A stretch of DNA of 64,000 nucleotides from Halorussus sp. MSC15.2 (GCF_010747475.1 NZ_VSLZ01000003.1:124001-188000); one strand, 5' to 3'. Numbered from the stretch's first letter, positions 37,515-46,637 are shown. Made by a program: numbers and translations. The notes: generated from the letters alone by a model not told the origin.

Positions 37515-38681
37515 CTACTCCACCGTCATCCCCTCGACCACGTCGAACTCCTCGTCGCCCTCGAAGCGGTTCGGGTCGAACTCCGGAAGCGGACTCTCGC
37601 CGAGTACGGACTCCGCCACCGCTTCGCCGAGCGCCGGGGCGCGCATGAACCCGTGGCCCTGCCACCCGGCCGCGACGAACAGACCGTCGCGCAACTCGCC
37701 CAGTAAGGGGTCGCGGTCGGGCGTGGCCACACAGAGACCCGCCCACGAGTCCCGGACCGCGCCGAAGTCGCCGAGGCGGCGGGCGAGTCGTTCGCGGGTG
37801 ATATCGCGAAACTCCCGGTCGGCGTCGCGCTTCCAGTCGTCGGGGTCGCTCTCGACCTCCTCGGTGCCGTCGCCCGCGAGCAGGCCGTCGGGGTGGGGCC
37901 GGAGGTAGTAGCCGCCGGTCGCGTCGTAGCACATCGGCAGGTCGGCCCGGCGCTCGTCGTCGTACCCCGCGGTCAGCGCCTGCACCCGGTAGGGTTTGAG
38001 CGGAACCGGAATCCCGGCGATGGCGAGCAGGCGTTTGGTGTGAGCGCCCGCGGCCACCAGAATCGCGTCGAAGAGTTCGCGTTCGCGTCCGTCTTCGTCG
38101 TCGCTCTCGGCGGGGGCGCTCTCGACCGCGAGGTCGTCGGCGTCGATTCGCGCTTCGACACCGGTCCGGACCGTCGCGCCCGCGTCGCGGGCCTTCTCGG
38201 CGAGCAGGTCGGCGTAGCTTCCGGGGTCGGTCCGCCCGGCGTTCTCGGCGACCGCCGCCACGCCGACGTCGCTCCAATCGACCGCGGGGAATCGGTCGCG
38301 GAGTTCTCCGACGTCGGCGAACGACACGTCCCGGCCCTGCTCGCGCATCTCTGGCACCTGTTCGCGGAGGGCCTCGGCGCGCTTCTCGTCGCCCTCGCGG
38401 GCGAACCAGACGTAGGGCGTCTCGCGGAACTCGAAGTCGCCGTCGCCGGAGAACTCGCGGAATCGCTCGATGGCCCGTTCGCCGACCCGCGCGTCCTCGG
38501 GCGCGGCGAAGGCGTCGTAGAGGACGCCCGCCGCCCGGCCCGTACTCGCGCCGCCGATTTCGCCCTTCTCGTAGACGACGACCTCGGCGTCCCGTCGAGC
38601 GAGGTCGTAGGCCGCCGTGACGCCGACCGCGCCACCGCCGATTACCGCGACCGTCGGCCGCGTCTCGTGGCTCCCACTCAT
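37515..38681 (-). CDS. FAD-dependent oxidoreductase (DAO/glycine-oxidase-like)
   Basis: The 388-residue flavoprotein of the D-amino-acid oxidase/sarcosine oxidase fold oxidises an amine or amino acid. The FAD Rossmann loop VAVIGGGAVGVTAAYDLARR is at residues 11-30, GGASTGRAAGVLYDAF contacts the flavin, and the C-terminal FVAAGWQGHGFMRAPALGEA is the typical second FAD contact. Its start overlaps the stop of the creatininase-family gene by 4 nt, so both act together. The substrate is unknown. Confidence 0.9.
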   Translation of the reverse strand: MSGSHETRPTVAVIGGGAVGVTAAYDLARRDAEVVVYEKGEIGGASTGRAAGVLYDAFAAPEDARVGERAIERFREFSGDGDFEFRETPYVWFAREGDEKRAEALREQVPEMREQGRDVSFADVGELRDRFPAVDWSDVGVAAVAENAGRTDPGSYADLLAEKARDAGATVRTGVEARIDADDLAVESAPAESDDEDGRERELFDAILVAAGAHTKRLLAIAGIPVPLKPYRVQALTAGYDDERRADLPMCYDATGGYYLRPHPDGLLAGDGTEEVESDPDDWKRDADREFRDITRERLARRLGDFGAVRDSWAGLCVATPDRDPLLGELRDGLFVAAGWQGHGFMRAPALGEAVAESVLGESPLPEFDPNRFEGDEEFDVVEGMTVE

Positions 38682-39448
38682 TTGTGACCCCGCGGCCAGA
38701 GCGACGCTGCATCCTGTTCAGCTAACCACTCCACGAGCGCGGCGAGGTCCTCGCTCGCGTGGTCGAGTAGTTTCTCGCCGACGGCCGCCGACCCTTCCGT
38801 GGGTCGGCCGACCGCACCGCTCTCGGTGAAGTCGATGGCGTCGAACCCGACCGACGCGCCCCGGACCGTCTCGCCCCACGAGTCGGCCCCGCGCTCCTCG
38901 GCGTCTTCGAGCGCCGCCTCGCGCACGAGGTCGCCCGCGACGGCGAGCATCATGCTCGTCTCGACCTCGTCGGCGTGGCCCAGCGACGTGTCGAGTTCTT
39001 CTTCGACGAGGGCGTCGAGGTTCGACCACCAGTTCCACGGCGCGGCGAAGGCGACCTCCTCGTCGCGGAGACCGCGGGCGGCGCGCCGGAGCGCGTCGTC
39101 GTTTCCGCCGTGCCCGTTGACGACGACCGCCTTGCGAACGCCGTGTTCGGCGACGCCGGCCACGATGTCCGCGACGTAGCGCTCGAAGGTCTCGGGGTCG
39201 GTCCAGAGCGTCCCGTCGAACTGACGGTGGTGGGCGCTGACACCGACCGGAATCGGCGGGAGGAGGACGGCGTCCGTGCGGTCGGCGACCGTCTCGGCGA
39301 CCGCGCGGGCCGCCAGCAGGTCGGTCCCGAGGGGGAGCGCGGGACCGTGCTGTTCGACGCTGCCGGTGGGCAGGACCGCTACCTCGGCCTCCGCGAAGGC
39401 GTCGGCGGCCGTGGTCGTCGTGTGTTCGTGGAGATACGTCCGACTCAT
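38678..39448 (-). CDS. Creatininase-family amidohydrolase
   Basis: A 256-residue metal-dependent hydrolase. The metal ligands are seen as E32, H34 and D43 (VEQHGPALPLGTD), the His-Gly-Gly motif NGHGGNDD and a later Glu in HADEVETSMM. Family members hydrolyse creatinine, formamides or N-formyl nucleotides such as FAPy. The downstream FAD oxidoreductase, coupled by a 4-nt overlap, suggests a small catabolic pair; the substrate is not predictable. Confidence 0.9.
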   Translation of the reverse strand: MSRTYLHEHTTTTAADAFAEAEVAVLPTGSVEQHGPALPLGTDLLAARAVAETVADRTDAVLLPPIPVGVSAHHRQFDGTLWTDPETFERYVADIVAGVAEHGVRKAVVVNGHGGNDDALRRAARGLRDEEVAFAAPWNWWSNLDALVEEELDTSLGHADEVETSMMLAVAGDLVREAALEDAEERGADSWGETVRGASVGFDAIDFTESGAVGRPTEGSAAVGEKLLDHASEDLAALVEWLAEQDAASLWPRGHK

Positions 39449-39527
39449 GGCCGGTGGAAGGGCGACCGGGCACTTAGAGGTGTGCCCGGCGGAAAACGAG
39501 GCAGCAGAACCACCGACTGGCGTGGAC

Positions 39528-40247
39528 TCACTCCGGTGCGACGACTTCGTTCCGGAGGGTACCGACGCCCTCGTAGGTGATTTCGACCTCGTCGCCCGGT
39601 TCGACGAGTCCGGGGTTCGCCGGACTTCCGAACGCTATCACGTCGCCCGGACGGAGGGTGAACCGCTCGGAGAGGTAGGAGACGACTTCGCGCGGGCCGA
39701 ACAGCATCAGTTCGGTGTTGGCCTCTTGGCGGCGTTCCCCGCCGACGTCGGTCCGCATGTCGATGGCGGTCGGGTCCACGTCTGTCTCTATCCACGGCCC
39801 GAGCGGTCCGGACCCGTCGAACGCCTTCCGGGCGGTCCGGCCCTGTTGGTCGAGCGCGTCCACGTCGTTGAGTATCGTGTAACCGCGGACGACCTCGGGT
39901 ACCTCCTCGGGCGCGACGTTCCGACAGCGCTCGCCGACGACCGCCGCCAGTTCGCCCGCGTAGGTGAGTTCGTCGGTGAAGTCGGGGTACGGAATCGGTT
40001 CGCCGTGGGCGACCAGCGACGTCGGCGGTTTGATGAAGAAGTCCGGTTCGTCCGGGCGCTCGTACTCCATCTGGTCGAGCGTCTCGGCGTAGTTCCGGCC
40101 GACGCAGTACAGCGCCGAGGGGTCGCAGGGCGGGAGCAGTCTCCCGTCTCGGCCGACCTCGTAGGTGCCGTCCTCAGCGTGGACGACGCCGTCCTCGTAC
40201 TCGCCACTGACTGGTCCGTCCGCGGTCAACAGGCGGGCAACTCGCAT
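39528..40247 (-). CDS. Fumarylacetoacetate hydrolase family protein
   Basis: A 239-residue beta-roll enzyme that uses Mg2+ to cleave C-C bonds or isomerise 2-oxo acids. ALYCVGRNYAETLDQMEY, PDFFIKPPTSLVAHGEPI, YAGELAAVVGERCRNV, GPLGPWIETDVDP and FGSPANPGLVEPGDEVE are the family signatures, with the Glu, Glu and Asp metal ligands in the middle third. It lies 79 nt downstream of nothing coupled and precedes the creatininase pair on the same strand. Confidence 0.92.
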   Translation of the reverse strand: MRVARLLTADGPVSGEYEDGVVHAEDGTYEVGRDGRLLPPCDPSALYCVGRNYAETLDQMEYERPDEPDFFIKPPTSLVAHGEPIPYPDFTDELTYAGELAAVVGERCRNVAPEEVPEVVRGYTILNDVDALDQQGRTARKAFDGSGPLGPWIETDVDPTAIDMRTDVGGERRQEANTELMLFGPREVVSYLSERFTLRPGDVIAFGSPANPGLVEPGDEVEITYEGVGTLRNEVVAPE

Positions 40248-40346
40248 ACCCCGACTTCGGAATCGGCCGGGAAATGGGTACCGACCTGCGTCGGTAGTTG
40301 CCCAGAACAGGGCGACGACAGAACCTCCGGACCCCGCCGGTCCGTC

Positions 40347-41129
40347 TTACTCGGCGAACTCCTCGATGCCGCGGGCGGGGTAGCCGACCACGATGTCCGC
40401 CCCCGCGTCCTTCAGCGCTGCCACGCGCTCGCCGACTTCGGCGGGCGTGCCGACCAGCGCGTAGTCCCGAGTCGCGGCCGAGAGGACCTCGCGCGCCCTG
40501 TCGGCGGCCGCGCTGTCGGTGGCCACGCCGTCGGGGAGCGCGCTCGCCACGGGACCGCGGCGAGCGGCGTACGCGCCGACCGCGTCCAGAATCTCGTCCT
40601 CGTCGTCGGTGAGAACCGTCGGCGCGTACACCGCGATTTCGCCGTCGAACCCGGCGGCCCGGAGCGCCTGTAAGTCCCGTTCGGTGGTCCGCGAGAGGAG
40701 TTCGAACTGGGTCGCCCCCGTCGCCAGCGCGAGGCGTTCGACGCCCTCGGTGCCGACCCACGCGGCGGGGTCGCGCTCGACCGCGGACCGAAGGCGGGGG
40801 GCGACCGTTCTCCCGCGCTCCTCGTCGGTGAGGTAGGCGGGGTGCCCGGCGACCGCGACCCGGTCCACGCTCTCGGGAATCCGGTCGTAGGCCGCGTCGT
40901 CGCCGAGCGGGTCGAACCCGTCGGCTCTGACGGGCGTGGTCAGGCGGACCTCCTTCTGGCGGGCGATTCCGGCCAGCGTCTCCTCGTCCGGGAGGTGTTC
41001 GAACCCTTCGTAGTCGATGGCGACCGTCTCGAAGGGGAGTTCGACCGCGCGCGATACGTCACACTCTGCGGGTTTGAGCGCGGCTGCGTCCAGTCCAGTC
41101 TCTGCGATACTCTTCCCAGTAGTCAACAT
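40347..41129 (-). CDS. Luciferase-like (F420/flavin type) protein, divergent
   Basis: A 260-residue protein with a good Shine-Dalgarno (TGGAGGTG, 7 nt before the ATG). The C-terminal GTPAEVGERVAALKDAGADI matches the bacterial-luciferase/F420-dependent Mer-like family. RLALATGATQFELLSRTTER and APTVLTDDEDEILDAV lie in the middle. The conserved N-terminal barrel is poorly matched, so it may not bind a cofactor. Haloarchaeal relatives are conserved but uncharacterised. Confidence 0.7.
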   Translation of the reverse strand: MLTTGKSIAETGLDAAALKPAECDVSRAVELPFETVAIDYEGFEHLPDEETLAGIARQKEVRLTTPVRADGFDPLGDDAAYDRIPESVDRVAVAGHPAYLTDEERGRTVAPRLRSAVERDPAAWVGTEGVERLALATGATQFELLSRTTERDLQALRAAGFDGEIAVYAPTVLTDDEDEILDAVGAYAARRGPVASALPDGVATDSAAADRAREVLSAATRDYALVGTPAEVGERVAALKDAGADIVVGYPARGIEEFAE

Positions 41130-41299
41130 GTCCGAACACCTCCAGCAACAGTCACTCGTGCTACTCGTCTACTGCCCTTGCGGAACGCGATCCATCGTCT
41201 GTGCGACCATGTAGCCACCCGTACCCGCGGGAGGGTCAAAAGGGTATCGGCGCGCACGATTCTTACCGACGGTCGCGCCTCGGACTCGGTGACCCCGAT

Positions 41300-41656
41300 T
41301 CACACCTCGTCTCGGTCCGTGTAGGTCCACCGCTCGGTAATCTGACCGCCCTCGTCGAACCGGTGGAAGTCCGCGAAGCCGAACGACACTGCCTCGTCGC
41401 CCTGCGTTCCGGCGAACTCGCCGCGGACCGCGACCGTATCGCCCTCCGCGACTACGTCGTGGATTTCGTGGTCGCCGTCTTCGAGCGGCCGGTCTTCGAG
41501 GTAGAACTCGCGGAACTCGTCCATCCCCGAGAGGTTCGACTGACCGGGACGCTCGTAGGTCACGTCGTCGGCGAACAGCGAGAACACCGACTCGTAGTCG
41601 TCGGCGTCGATGGACTCGTAGTACGCTCGTACTGCCTCGGTATCTGCGGTCGCCAT
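41300..41656 (-). CDS. NTF2/SnoaL-like nuclear transport factor 2 family protein
   Basis: A 118-residue cone-shaped fold: AVRAYYESIDADDYESVFSL, FADDVTYERPGQSNLSGMDE, VAEGDTVAVRGEFAGTQ and SFGFADFHRFDEGGQITERW. Such folds are small-molecule enzymes or binding proteins. No catalytic motif is diagnostic. Confidence 0.85.
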   Translation of the reverse strand: MATADTEAVRAYYESIDADDYESVFSLFADDVTYERPGQSNLSGMDEFREFYLEDRPLEDGDHEIHDVVAEGDTVAVRGEFAGTQGDEAVSFGFADFHRFDEGGQITERWTYTDRDEV

Positions 41657-41751
41657 AGTCGGAACTCAGAGCGCAGCGAGTAGTTCTTTTCGGCGAGACC
41701 GCGGAGGCATCGAACGAAAGAAAGACTTACTCGGCGTCCGACCGTGTCATC

Positions 41752-42852
41752 ATGGACTACGAGACACCGCTGTTCTTCCACGTGATGCAGTACGCCGCCA
41801 CCGCCGACAGAGACGTGGTGGATATGGTGAGTGGCAACCCCGACTGGGGGTCGCCCGAAGCCATCAGCGAGGGACTCCACGAGTACGCCGACCTCGGCGG
41901 CGCGGACTTCCAGTATCCGCCCAGCGAGGGGTTGGCCGAACTCCGCGAGGAGATAGCCGAGCGACGGAACGTCGCGGAGTCCCAAATCGTCGTGACGAAC
42001 GGCGGCGGCGAGGCCAATTACCTCGCGATGGCCCGAGCGTTGGAGCGCGAGCGCGGGTCGGAGTTCGTCCTCACCGACCCCGTCTACCCGTACTATCCGG
42101 GCAAGACCAAGATGCTCGGCGCGACGGCGCGGTACGTCACCACCGCGGACGACGGGTCGCTCGACCCCGCGGACGTGCGCGAGGCCGCCAGCGACGAGAC
42201 CGCCGGAATCGTGGTGAACACGCCGAACAACCCCACCGGCGCGGTGTACGACGAGGAGACGATGCGCGAACTCGTGGCTATCGCCGAGGAGTACGACGCA
42301 CTGCTGGTGAGCGACGAGGTGTACGACCACTTCGACTTCTCGGGCGAGTTCACCTCGGCGCTGTCGTTCGACTCCGACCACCGCGTCGTGACCAACTCCT
42401 ACTCCAAGACGTTCGCCATCACCGGTTTCCGCGTCGGCTACGCCGTCTTCCCCGAGTCGCTGGTAGACGTGGCCAAGACCCGCCACATGCTCACCAACGT
42501 CGCGACGACGCGGCCCGGCCAGTACGCGGTGCTCCACGCCCTGCAGAACACCGACCCGGCCTACTACGAGGCGAACCGGCAACTCCTCGAAGAGCGCGTC
42601 GAGACCTTCACCGCGGCGCTGGACGCGGCGGGCGCGGACTACTCCTCGCCCGACGGCGCGTTCTACGTGATGGCTCGGTTCCCCGACTTCCCCGGCACGC
42701 TGGAGAACGTCGAGCGACTCGTGGACGAGGCGGGCGTCGCGGGGATGCCCGGCGAGGCGTTCGGCGAGTCGTTCGACGACTGGGTCCGGTTCGCGCTCGT
42801 GAGTCCGCGCGTCGAGGAGGCCGCCGAGCGGTTGGCGGACCACTTCGCGTAG
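41752..42852 (+). CDS. PLP-dependent class I/II aminotransferase
   Basis: The 366-residue fold type I enzyme moves an amino group between an amino acid and a 2-oxo acid. TNGGGEANYLAMAR is the cofactor phosphate region, NTPNNPTGAVYDEE and VSDEVYDHFDF carry the PLP Asp/Tyr, and NSYSKTFAITGFRVGY contains the Schiff-base Lys219. The C-terminal Arg in DDWVRFALV binds the substrate carboxylate. The specific amino acid is not predictable. The gene starts at the ATG at 41752. Confidence 0.93.
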   Translation: MDYETPLFFHVMQYAATADRDVVDMVSGNPDWGSPEAISEGLHEYADLGGADFQYPPSEGLAELREEIAERRNVAESQIVVTNGGGEANYLAMARALERERGSEFVLTDPVYPYYPGKTKMLGATARYVTTADDGSLDPADVREAASDETAGIVVNTPNNPTGAVYDEETMRELVAIAEEYDALLVSDEVYDHFDFSGEFTSALSFDSDHRVVTNSYSKTFAITGFRVGYAVFPESLVDVAKTRHMLTNVATTRPGQYAVLHALQNTDPAYYEANRQLLEERVETFTAALDAAGADYSSPDGAFYVMARFPDFPGTLENVERLVDEAGVAGMPGEAFGESFDDWVRFALVSPRVEEAAERLADHFA

Positions 42853-42921
42853 ACATCGCTATCGAGGGTCTCTCTTCGGCACAGCCGTTTCCGGGTAGTC
42901 GGACTGGCGGTTACGGGGTAG

Positions 42922-42955
42922 GGCGGCTTCGCCGCCGCGAGGCGGTCCCACCGCC
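42922..42955. other. Two hairpins in the spacer 42853-43222
   Basis: GGCGGC TTC GCCGCC (42922-42936) and GGCGGT CCC ACCGCC (42941-42955) follow each other 70 nt after the aminotransferase stop. They may end or protect that transcript. The rest of the 370-nt spacer has no supported coding sequence; GTTCAAATAC on the minus strand recalls a tRNA T loop but has no pairing stem. Confidence 0.4.
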
Positions 42956-43222
42956 GAGCGACACTGCTGACTGACTCGCCAGCTATCTGCCCGCAACCGC
43001 GCGAGGCGTCCGGTCCGGGATTCGTCTCGCCTCAGTATTTGAACCCTCGCGCGTGTTCGGCCATCGAACACACGCTAGCAGAACTGACAAGTCCATCGTC
43101 TGGGGCCATTGGAAAAACACCCTACGGATGAGCATGGCAACTTGTCGTGAAACGTTCAACGAAAAGGACCGCATTCGCTTCCCGAACAACTAAGCCCCAG
43201 CGAGAACCCCTCCCGATAACGA

Positions 43223-43726
43223 ATGGCCGACACCAGAGACGAACTCGCCGGGGTGGTGGACCTCTTCGACGGACTCGCGCGCGACGAACTCGAACAGGCG
43301 CTGGTCGAACTCGCGTTCAAGCAGGGCAAGGAGGTCGAGCGCGAGGCGTTCGCGGCCGAAATCGAGCGTGCGGTCGAGGCGTACTACCTCGTGGAGGCAG
43401 AGACCGACGACGATGATGGTAGAGACGGAGACGACTCCGACCGCGACGCCGAGTCAGTTCTCGTCGCCGGACCCGCGGCGTTCCCGACGGTGCCCGAGAA
43501 CGGCGAGGACCTCCCGCACATTCTGGACGTGCCCGACCGGGAGTTGGACCGCGAGGGTCTCGGCGAGTCGGTCGCCGAGCGCCTGCGCGAGGAGGCACGG
43601 ACGATTGCGGCCGCGGGCGACGCCGAGCGCGCCCGGGAACTGCTGGACGTGAGTTACGACCTCGAAGCGTGGGCACCTGTCGAGGCCGACGACGTGCGCG
43701 AGACGCTCGACCGGGCGTTCGAATAG
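43223..43726 (+). CDS. Haloarchaeal conserved protein of unknown function
   Basis: A 167-residue acidic protein. The N-terminal helical part (ELAGVVDLFDGLARDELEQA and ELAFKQGKEVEREAFAAEI) and the last third (AERLREEARTIAAAGDAERA) are helical, with an acidic linker (DDDDGRDGDDSDRD) between. It has no membrane segment or catalytic motif. The function is not recognised. Confidence 0.75.
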   Translation: MADTRDELAGVVDLFDGLARDELEQALVELAFKQGKEVEREAFAAEIERAVEAYYLVEAETDDDDGRDGDDSDRDAESVLVAGPAAFPTVPENGEDLPHILDVPDRELDREGLGESVAERLREEARTIAAAGDAERARELLDVSYDLEAWAPVEADDVRETLDRAFE

Positions 43727-43829
43727 GAGAGCGTCGGCGCGGGCGACCGTCTCGGGTCGCCGACCGAACCGGCACCCGACGTGGCGACAGGACGGGCAAA
43801 TTAAGACGACGGAGTACGACGTAGCGGGT

Positions 43830-44435
43830 ATGGAACTGGGTCGCGTGGCCGAGTACGTCCCGCGGGACGTTCCCGACGAGGACCACGACGCGGCGGTGTT
43901 GGCACCGGTGGTCGAGCGGGAGGGCGACCACTACCTCCTGTTCACCAAGCGGGCCGACCACCTCGGCGAACACGCCGGGCAGATGAGTTTCCCGGGCGGC
44001 GGCCGCGAACCGAGCGACGCCGACCTCCGGGCCACCGCGCTCCGGGAGGCCGAGGAGGAAATCGGCCTGCGCCCGGCGGAGGCGGATATCGTCGGCCGAC
44101 TCGACGACATCCGGACGACGAGCAGGTACGCGGTCACGCCCTACGTCGCCACGGTCCCCGACCGGGAGTACACCCCGGACGAGCGCGAAGTCGCCGAAAT
44201 CGCGGTGCTTCCCGTCGCCGGACTGGTGGACCCGGACAACCACGAGGTCGAGCGCCGGGAGCATCCCCAGTACGGCGAATCCATCGTCCACTTCTTCCAC
44301 GTCGGCGGGTACACGGTGTGGGGCGCGACGGCCCGGATTCTAGTCCAACTGCTGGAGTTGACGACCGACTGGCGCGCGCCCGAGGACGTCGACAAGGTGG
44401 TGGACCCGGACGCCGACGTTCGACAGGGGAAGTAA
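43830..44435 (+). CDS. Nudix hydrolase, CoA pyrophosphatase type
   Basis: A 201-residue enzyme. The CoA-specific motif LLFTKRADHLGEHAGQMSFP precedes the Nudix box GGGREPSDADLRATALREAE with EEEIGL, giving GX5EX7REUXEEXGU and the Mg2+-binding glutamates. It probably cleaves CoA or CoA derivatives into phosphopantetheine and 3',5'-ADP. It stands upstream of cinA by 66 nt on the same strand. Confidence 0.92.
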   Translation: MELGRVAEYVPRDVPDEDHDAAVLAPVVEREGDHYLLFTKRADHLGEHAGQMSFPGGGREPSDADLRATALREAEEEIGLRPAEADIVGRLDDIRTTSRYAVTPYVATVPDREYTPDEREVAEIAVLPVAGLVDPDNHEVERREHPQYGESIVHFFHVGGYTVWGATARILVQLLELTTDWRAPEDVDKVVDPDADVRQGK

Positions 44436-44501
44436 GAACCACGAAGCGCCCCCTCGGCGCGTCCCGTACCTTCATTCGATTGGGACTCCTCAGCCTCGGG
44501 T

Positions 44502-45023
44502 ATGAACGACGACGCCGAGGACCCGCCGGTCGAGGAGCGCATCGGAGACGCACTGCGCGCGGCCGACCAGACCGTCGCGGTGGCCGAGTCCTGCACCGGC
44601 GGTCTCGTGGGGTCGCTGCTGACCGACGTGCCGGGGTCGAGCGACTACTTCGACCGCGGGTTCGTGACCTACTCCTACGACGCCAAGTTGCAGGACCTCG
44701 GCGTCGCCCGCGAGGAGTTGGACGACCGCGGCGCGGTCAGCGAACCCGTCGCACGCCAGATGGCCCGCGGGGTTCGAGACGCCGCGGGGACGACGTGGGG
44801 CGCGGCGACGACCGGCATCGCGGGACCGACCGGCGGGAGCGACGAGAAACCGGTCGGCACCGTCTTCGTCGGCGTCGCCTACGCGGGCGACTGGGGAACC
44901 CAGGAGTCGTACTCCGTGGTCTCTCGCTACGAGTTCGACGGGAGTCGGCGCGAGATAAAGGAGCAGATAGCCCGGCAGGCGTTGCGGGACGTGCTGGCGG
45001 AAGTGGAGTCACAGGCGGACTGA
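44502..45023 (+). CDS. CinA family protein (nicotinamide-nucleotide amidohydrolase)
   Basis: A 173-residue protein matching the amidohydrolase domain of CinA/PncC, which converts NMN to NaMN. VAESCTGGLVGSLLTDVPGS, FVTYSYDAKLQDLGV, GAATTGIAGPTGGSDEKPVG and VFVGVAYAGDW are the family motifs. The sequence after the stop repeats EVESQAD out of frame; adding one G at about 45022 would restore a tail ending EVESQADRDGG, so the true C terminus may be longer (to 45060). Confidence 0.9.
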   Translation: MNDDAEDPPVEERIGDALRAADQTVAVAESCTGGLVGSLLTDVPGSSDYFDRGFVTYSYDAKLQDLGVAREELDDRGAVSEPVARQMARGVRDAAGTTWGAATTGIAGPTGGSDEKPVGTVFVGVAYAGDWGTQESYSVVSRYEFDGSRREIKEQIARQALRDVLAEVESQAD

Positions 45024-45046
45024 ACGAGGTGGAATCGCAGGCGGAC
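45000..45046 (+). repeat. 21-nt imperfect tandem duplication at the cinA 3' end
   Basis: Copy 1 (45000-45020) and copy 2 (45026-45046) match at 18 of 21 bases with five bases (TGAAC) between. Both encode EVESQAD. The offset of 26 nt is not a multiple of three; one missing base would make it 27, the in-frame duplication expected in a gene. Confidence 0.6.
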
Positions 45047-45239
45047 AGGGACGGAGGATGACACTCCAGCGGTGGGGTGTCCGAACAGTGCGAATATCAT
45101 CGAGCGCGCAGTTCGTGAGAGAGCTTTTTCCGGATTCAGACCGAGCGACGACCCCGAATCGCAAGACGGGCGTCAGACATCGGAGGGAAACCCTTGAGTC
45201 CTCCCCGGATAAGAAGTCGGACGTGACCGGGGAAAACGC

Positions 45240-45722
45240 ATGAACAAGGAGGGACACGTTCTGAACGCGGTCCTGTTGAGCATCGGTCTGGGGTACGTCT
45301 TCCACCCCGCGGGCGACGTGCCGACGTTTCGGGCCATCGCGGAGATTTCCGTGCCGGTCGTCCTCGGGGCGCTGTTCCCCGACGTGGACACCGCCTTCGG
45401 CAAGCACCGCAAGACGCTTCACAACCTGCCCGTGCTGGCGCTGTTCTACGTCTGGCCCGTCTACTTCGGTAACCTCCACTACGTCTGGATAGGCGTGGCG
45501 ACCCACTACGTGCTCGACGTGGTGGGGAGCAAGCGAGGTATCGCGCTGTTCTACCCCTACACGAAGGAGTACGGCCTGCCGGTCGGCGTCGCGGTCTCCA
45601 GCGAGCGCGCCGGTCTCGTCACGGTCGCTATCTCGATTCTGGAGGTCGCGGTAATCGCGGGAGTCGTCCACCTCCAACTGCCGATTCAAGACCTCACGGC
45701 GACGGTCGGGGGACTCCTGTAG
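45240..45722 (+). CDS. Membrane-bound metal-dependent hydrolase-like protein (DUF457/YdjM type)
   Basis: A 160-residue protein with about four TM segments. NKEGHVLNAVLLSIGLGYVF and GALFPDVDTAFGKHRKTLHN supply the His, Asp and His residues typical of the YdjM-like family, and ATHYVLDVVGSKRGIALFYP is the third signature. The role of this family is not clear; members are often in lipid or stress contexts. Confidence 0.85.
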   Translation: MNKEGHVLNAVLLSIGLGYVFHPAGDVPTFRAIAEISVPVVLGALFPDVDTAFGKHRKTLHNLPVLALFYVWPVYFGNLHYVWIGVATHYVLDVVGSKRGIALFYPYTKEYGLPVGVAVSSERAGLVTVAISILEVAVIAGVVHLQLPIQDLTATVGGLL

Positions 45723-45766
45723 CCGACTAGTCGGGCCGAATTTCCCGTAGTTAGCCGAATACCGAG

Positions 45767-46543
45767 TCAGTAGACGCCGTCGAATCGGTCGCCGTAGGCG
45801 ATGTGGTCGGGGTGGGTCGGTTCCATCCCCGAGAGGAACAGTCGGTCGAGTTTCTCGTAGGAGTTCTCCCACCCGAGGTGGGCGAACTCGGCGGCGCACC
45901 GGAGTTCGTGTCGCCACCCCGACCGGCGGACGATTCTGCGCGGGACGCCCTCTTTCAGCGCCGCGACCAGTTCGTCGGCGGAGTCGAGCGACCGCCGGAA
46001 CTCGGTCCACGCCTCGCCGACCGACCCCCGGAGGTGGGCGTACGACGACGTGAACGCCGGGAGGTCGTACTCGGCGGCTAACTCCCGGGCGCGCTCGTTG
46101 TGGTGGGGCCAGTGCTTGGAATTGTACGTCTCGATGGCGTCGATTCGGTCGCGGTAAGTCGAGAAGTCCGACTCCGACAGCGAGACGTTGAGGAACTCGG
46201 GGTGGGGAGCGAGGACCGCGGCGTCCTGTCTGTCGAACTCGTCCATCGCGGCGTCGAACGAGATGAAGTCCGGCACCGGGGCGTCGAGACCGACCGCGAG
46301 GAGGTGCCTGCGATTTCGCCAGTCCCCGGTGAACACTTCCCGGCCGGGGACGACCAGCAGGTCGTCGTCAGAGAAGCGAGCGGCCTGCTGGCGGACGTCC
46401 GGCAAGCGCGTGAAGTGAGGTGCGTACACGATAGCGTCGAGGCCACGCTCCTTCGCGCGCTCGACCACCGACTCGTCCAACACCTTCACGTGGAGGTCCA
46501 CGCGGAACGACTCGCCCCCTGTCACGTGCGTTCGTTTCGACAC
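45767..46543 (-). CDS. PHP domain-associated protein
   Basis: A 258-residue TIM-like barrel of the PHP superfamily. FRVDLHVKVLDESVVERAKE is the first motif but reads LHVK instead of HxH. GREVFTGDWRNRRHLLAVG and VLAPHPEF carry the next His, and AIETYNSKHWPHHNERAREL and PAFTSSYAHLRGSVGEAWTE the last. The incomplete metal set suggests altered metal binding or a phosphoesterase of unknown substrate. Confidence 0.78.
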   Translation of the reverse strand: MSKRTHVTGGESFRVDLHVKVLDESVVERAKERGLDAIVYAPHFTRLPDVRQQAARFSDDDLLVVPGREVFTGDWRNRRHLLAVGLDAPVPDFISFDAAMDEFDRQDAAVLAPHPEFLNVSLSESDFSTYRDRIDAIETYNSKHWPHHNERARELAAEYDLPAFTSSYAHLRGSVGEAWTEFRRSLDSADELVAALKEGVPRRIVRRSGWRHELRCAAEFAHLGWENSYEKLDRLFLSGMEPTHPDHIAYGDRFDGVY

Positions 46544-46637
46544 GTCGCTGATAACGATTCTGATTTAGCGAGTAAACGCCCCACGGCTAGCGCACTGTGG
46601 TAGCAAGTCATATGAATCCGGAAGCCAAGACGCGGAT

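Noticed and set aside
42970-43070. Possible tRNA fragment (GTTCAAATAC on the minus strand)
   Set aside because: The T loop lacks a pairing stem and no acceptor or anticodon arm can be found.
45058-45243. Frame of 61 codons between cinA and the DUF457-type gene
   Set aside because: Composition is not acidic and there is no start signal; probably spacer.
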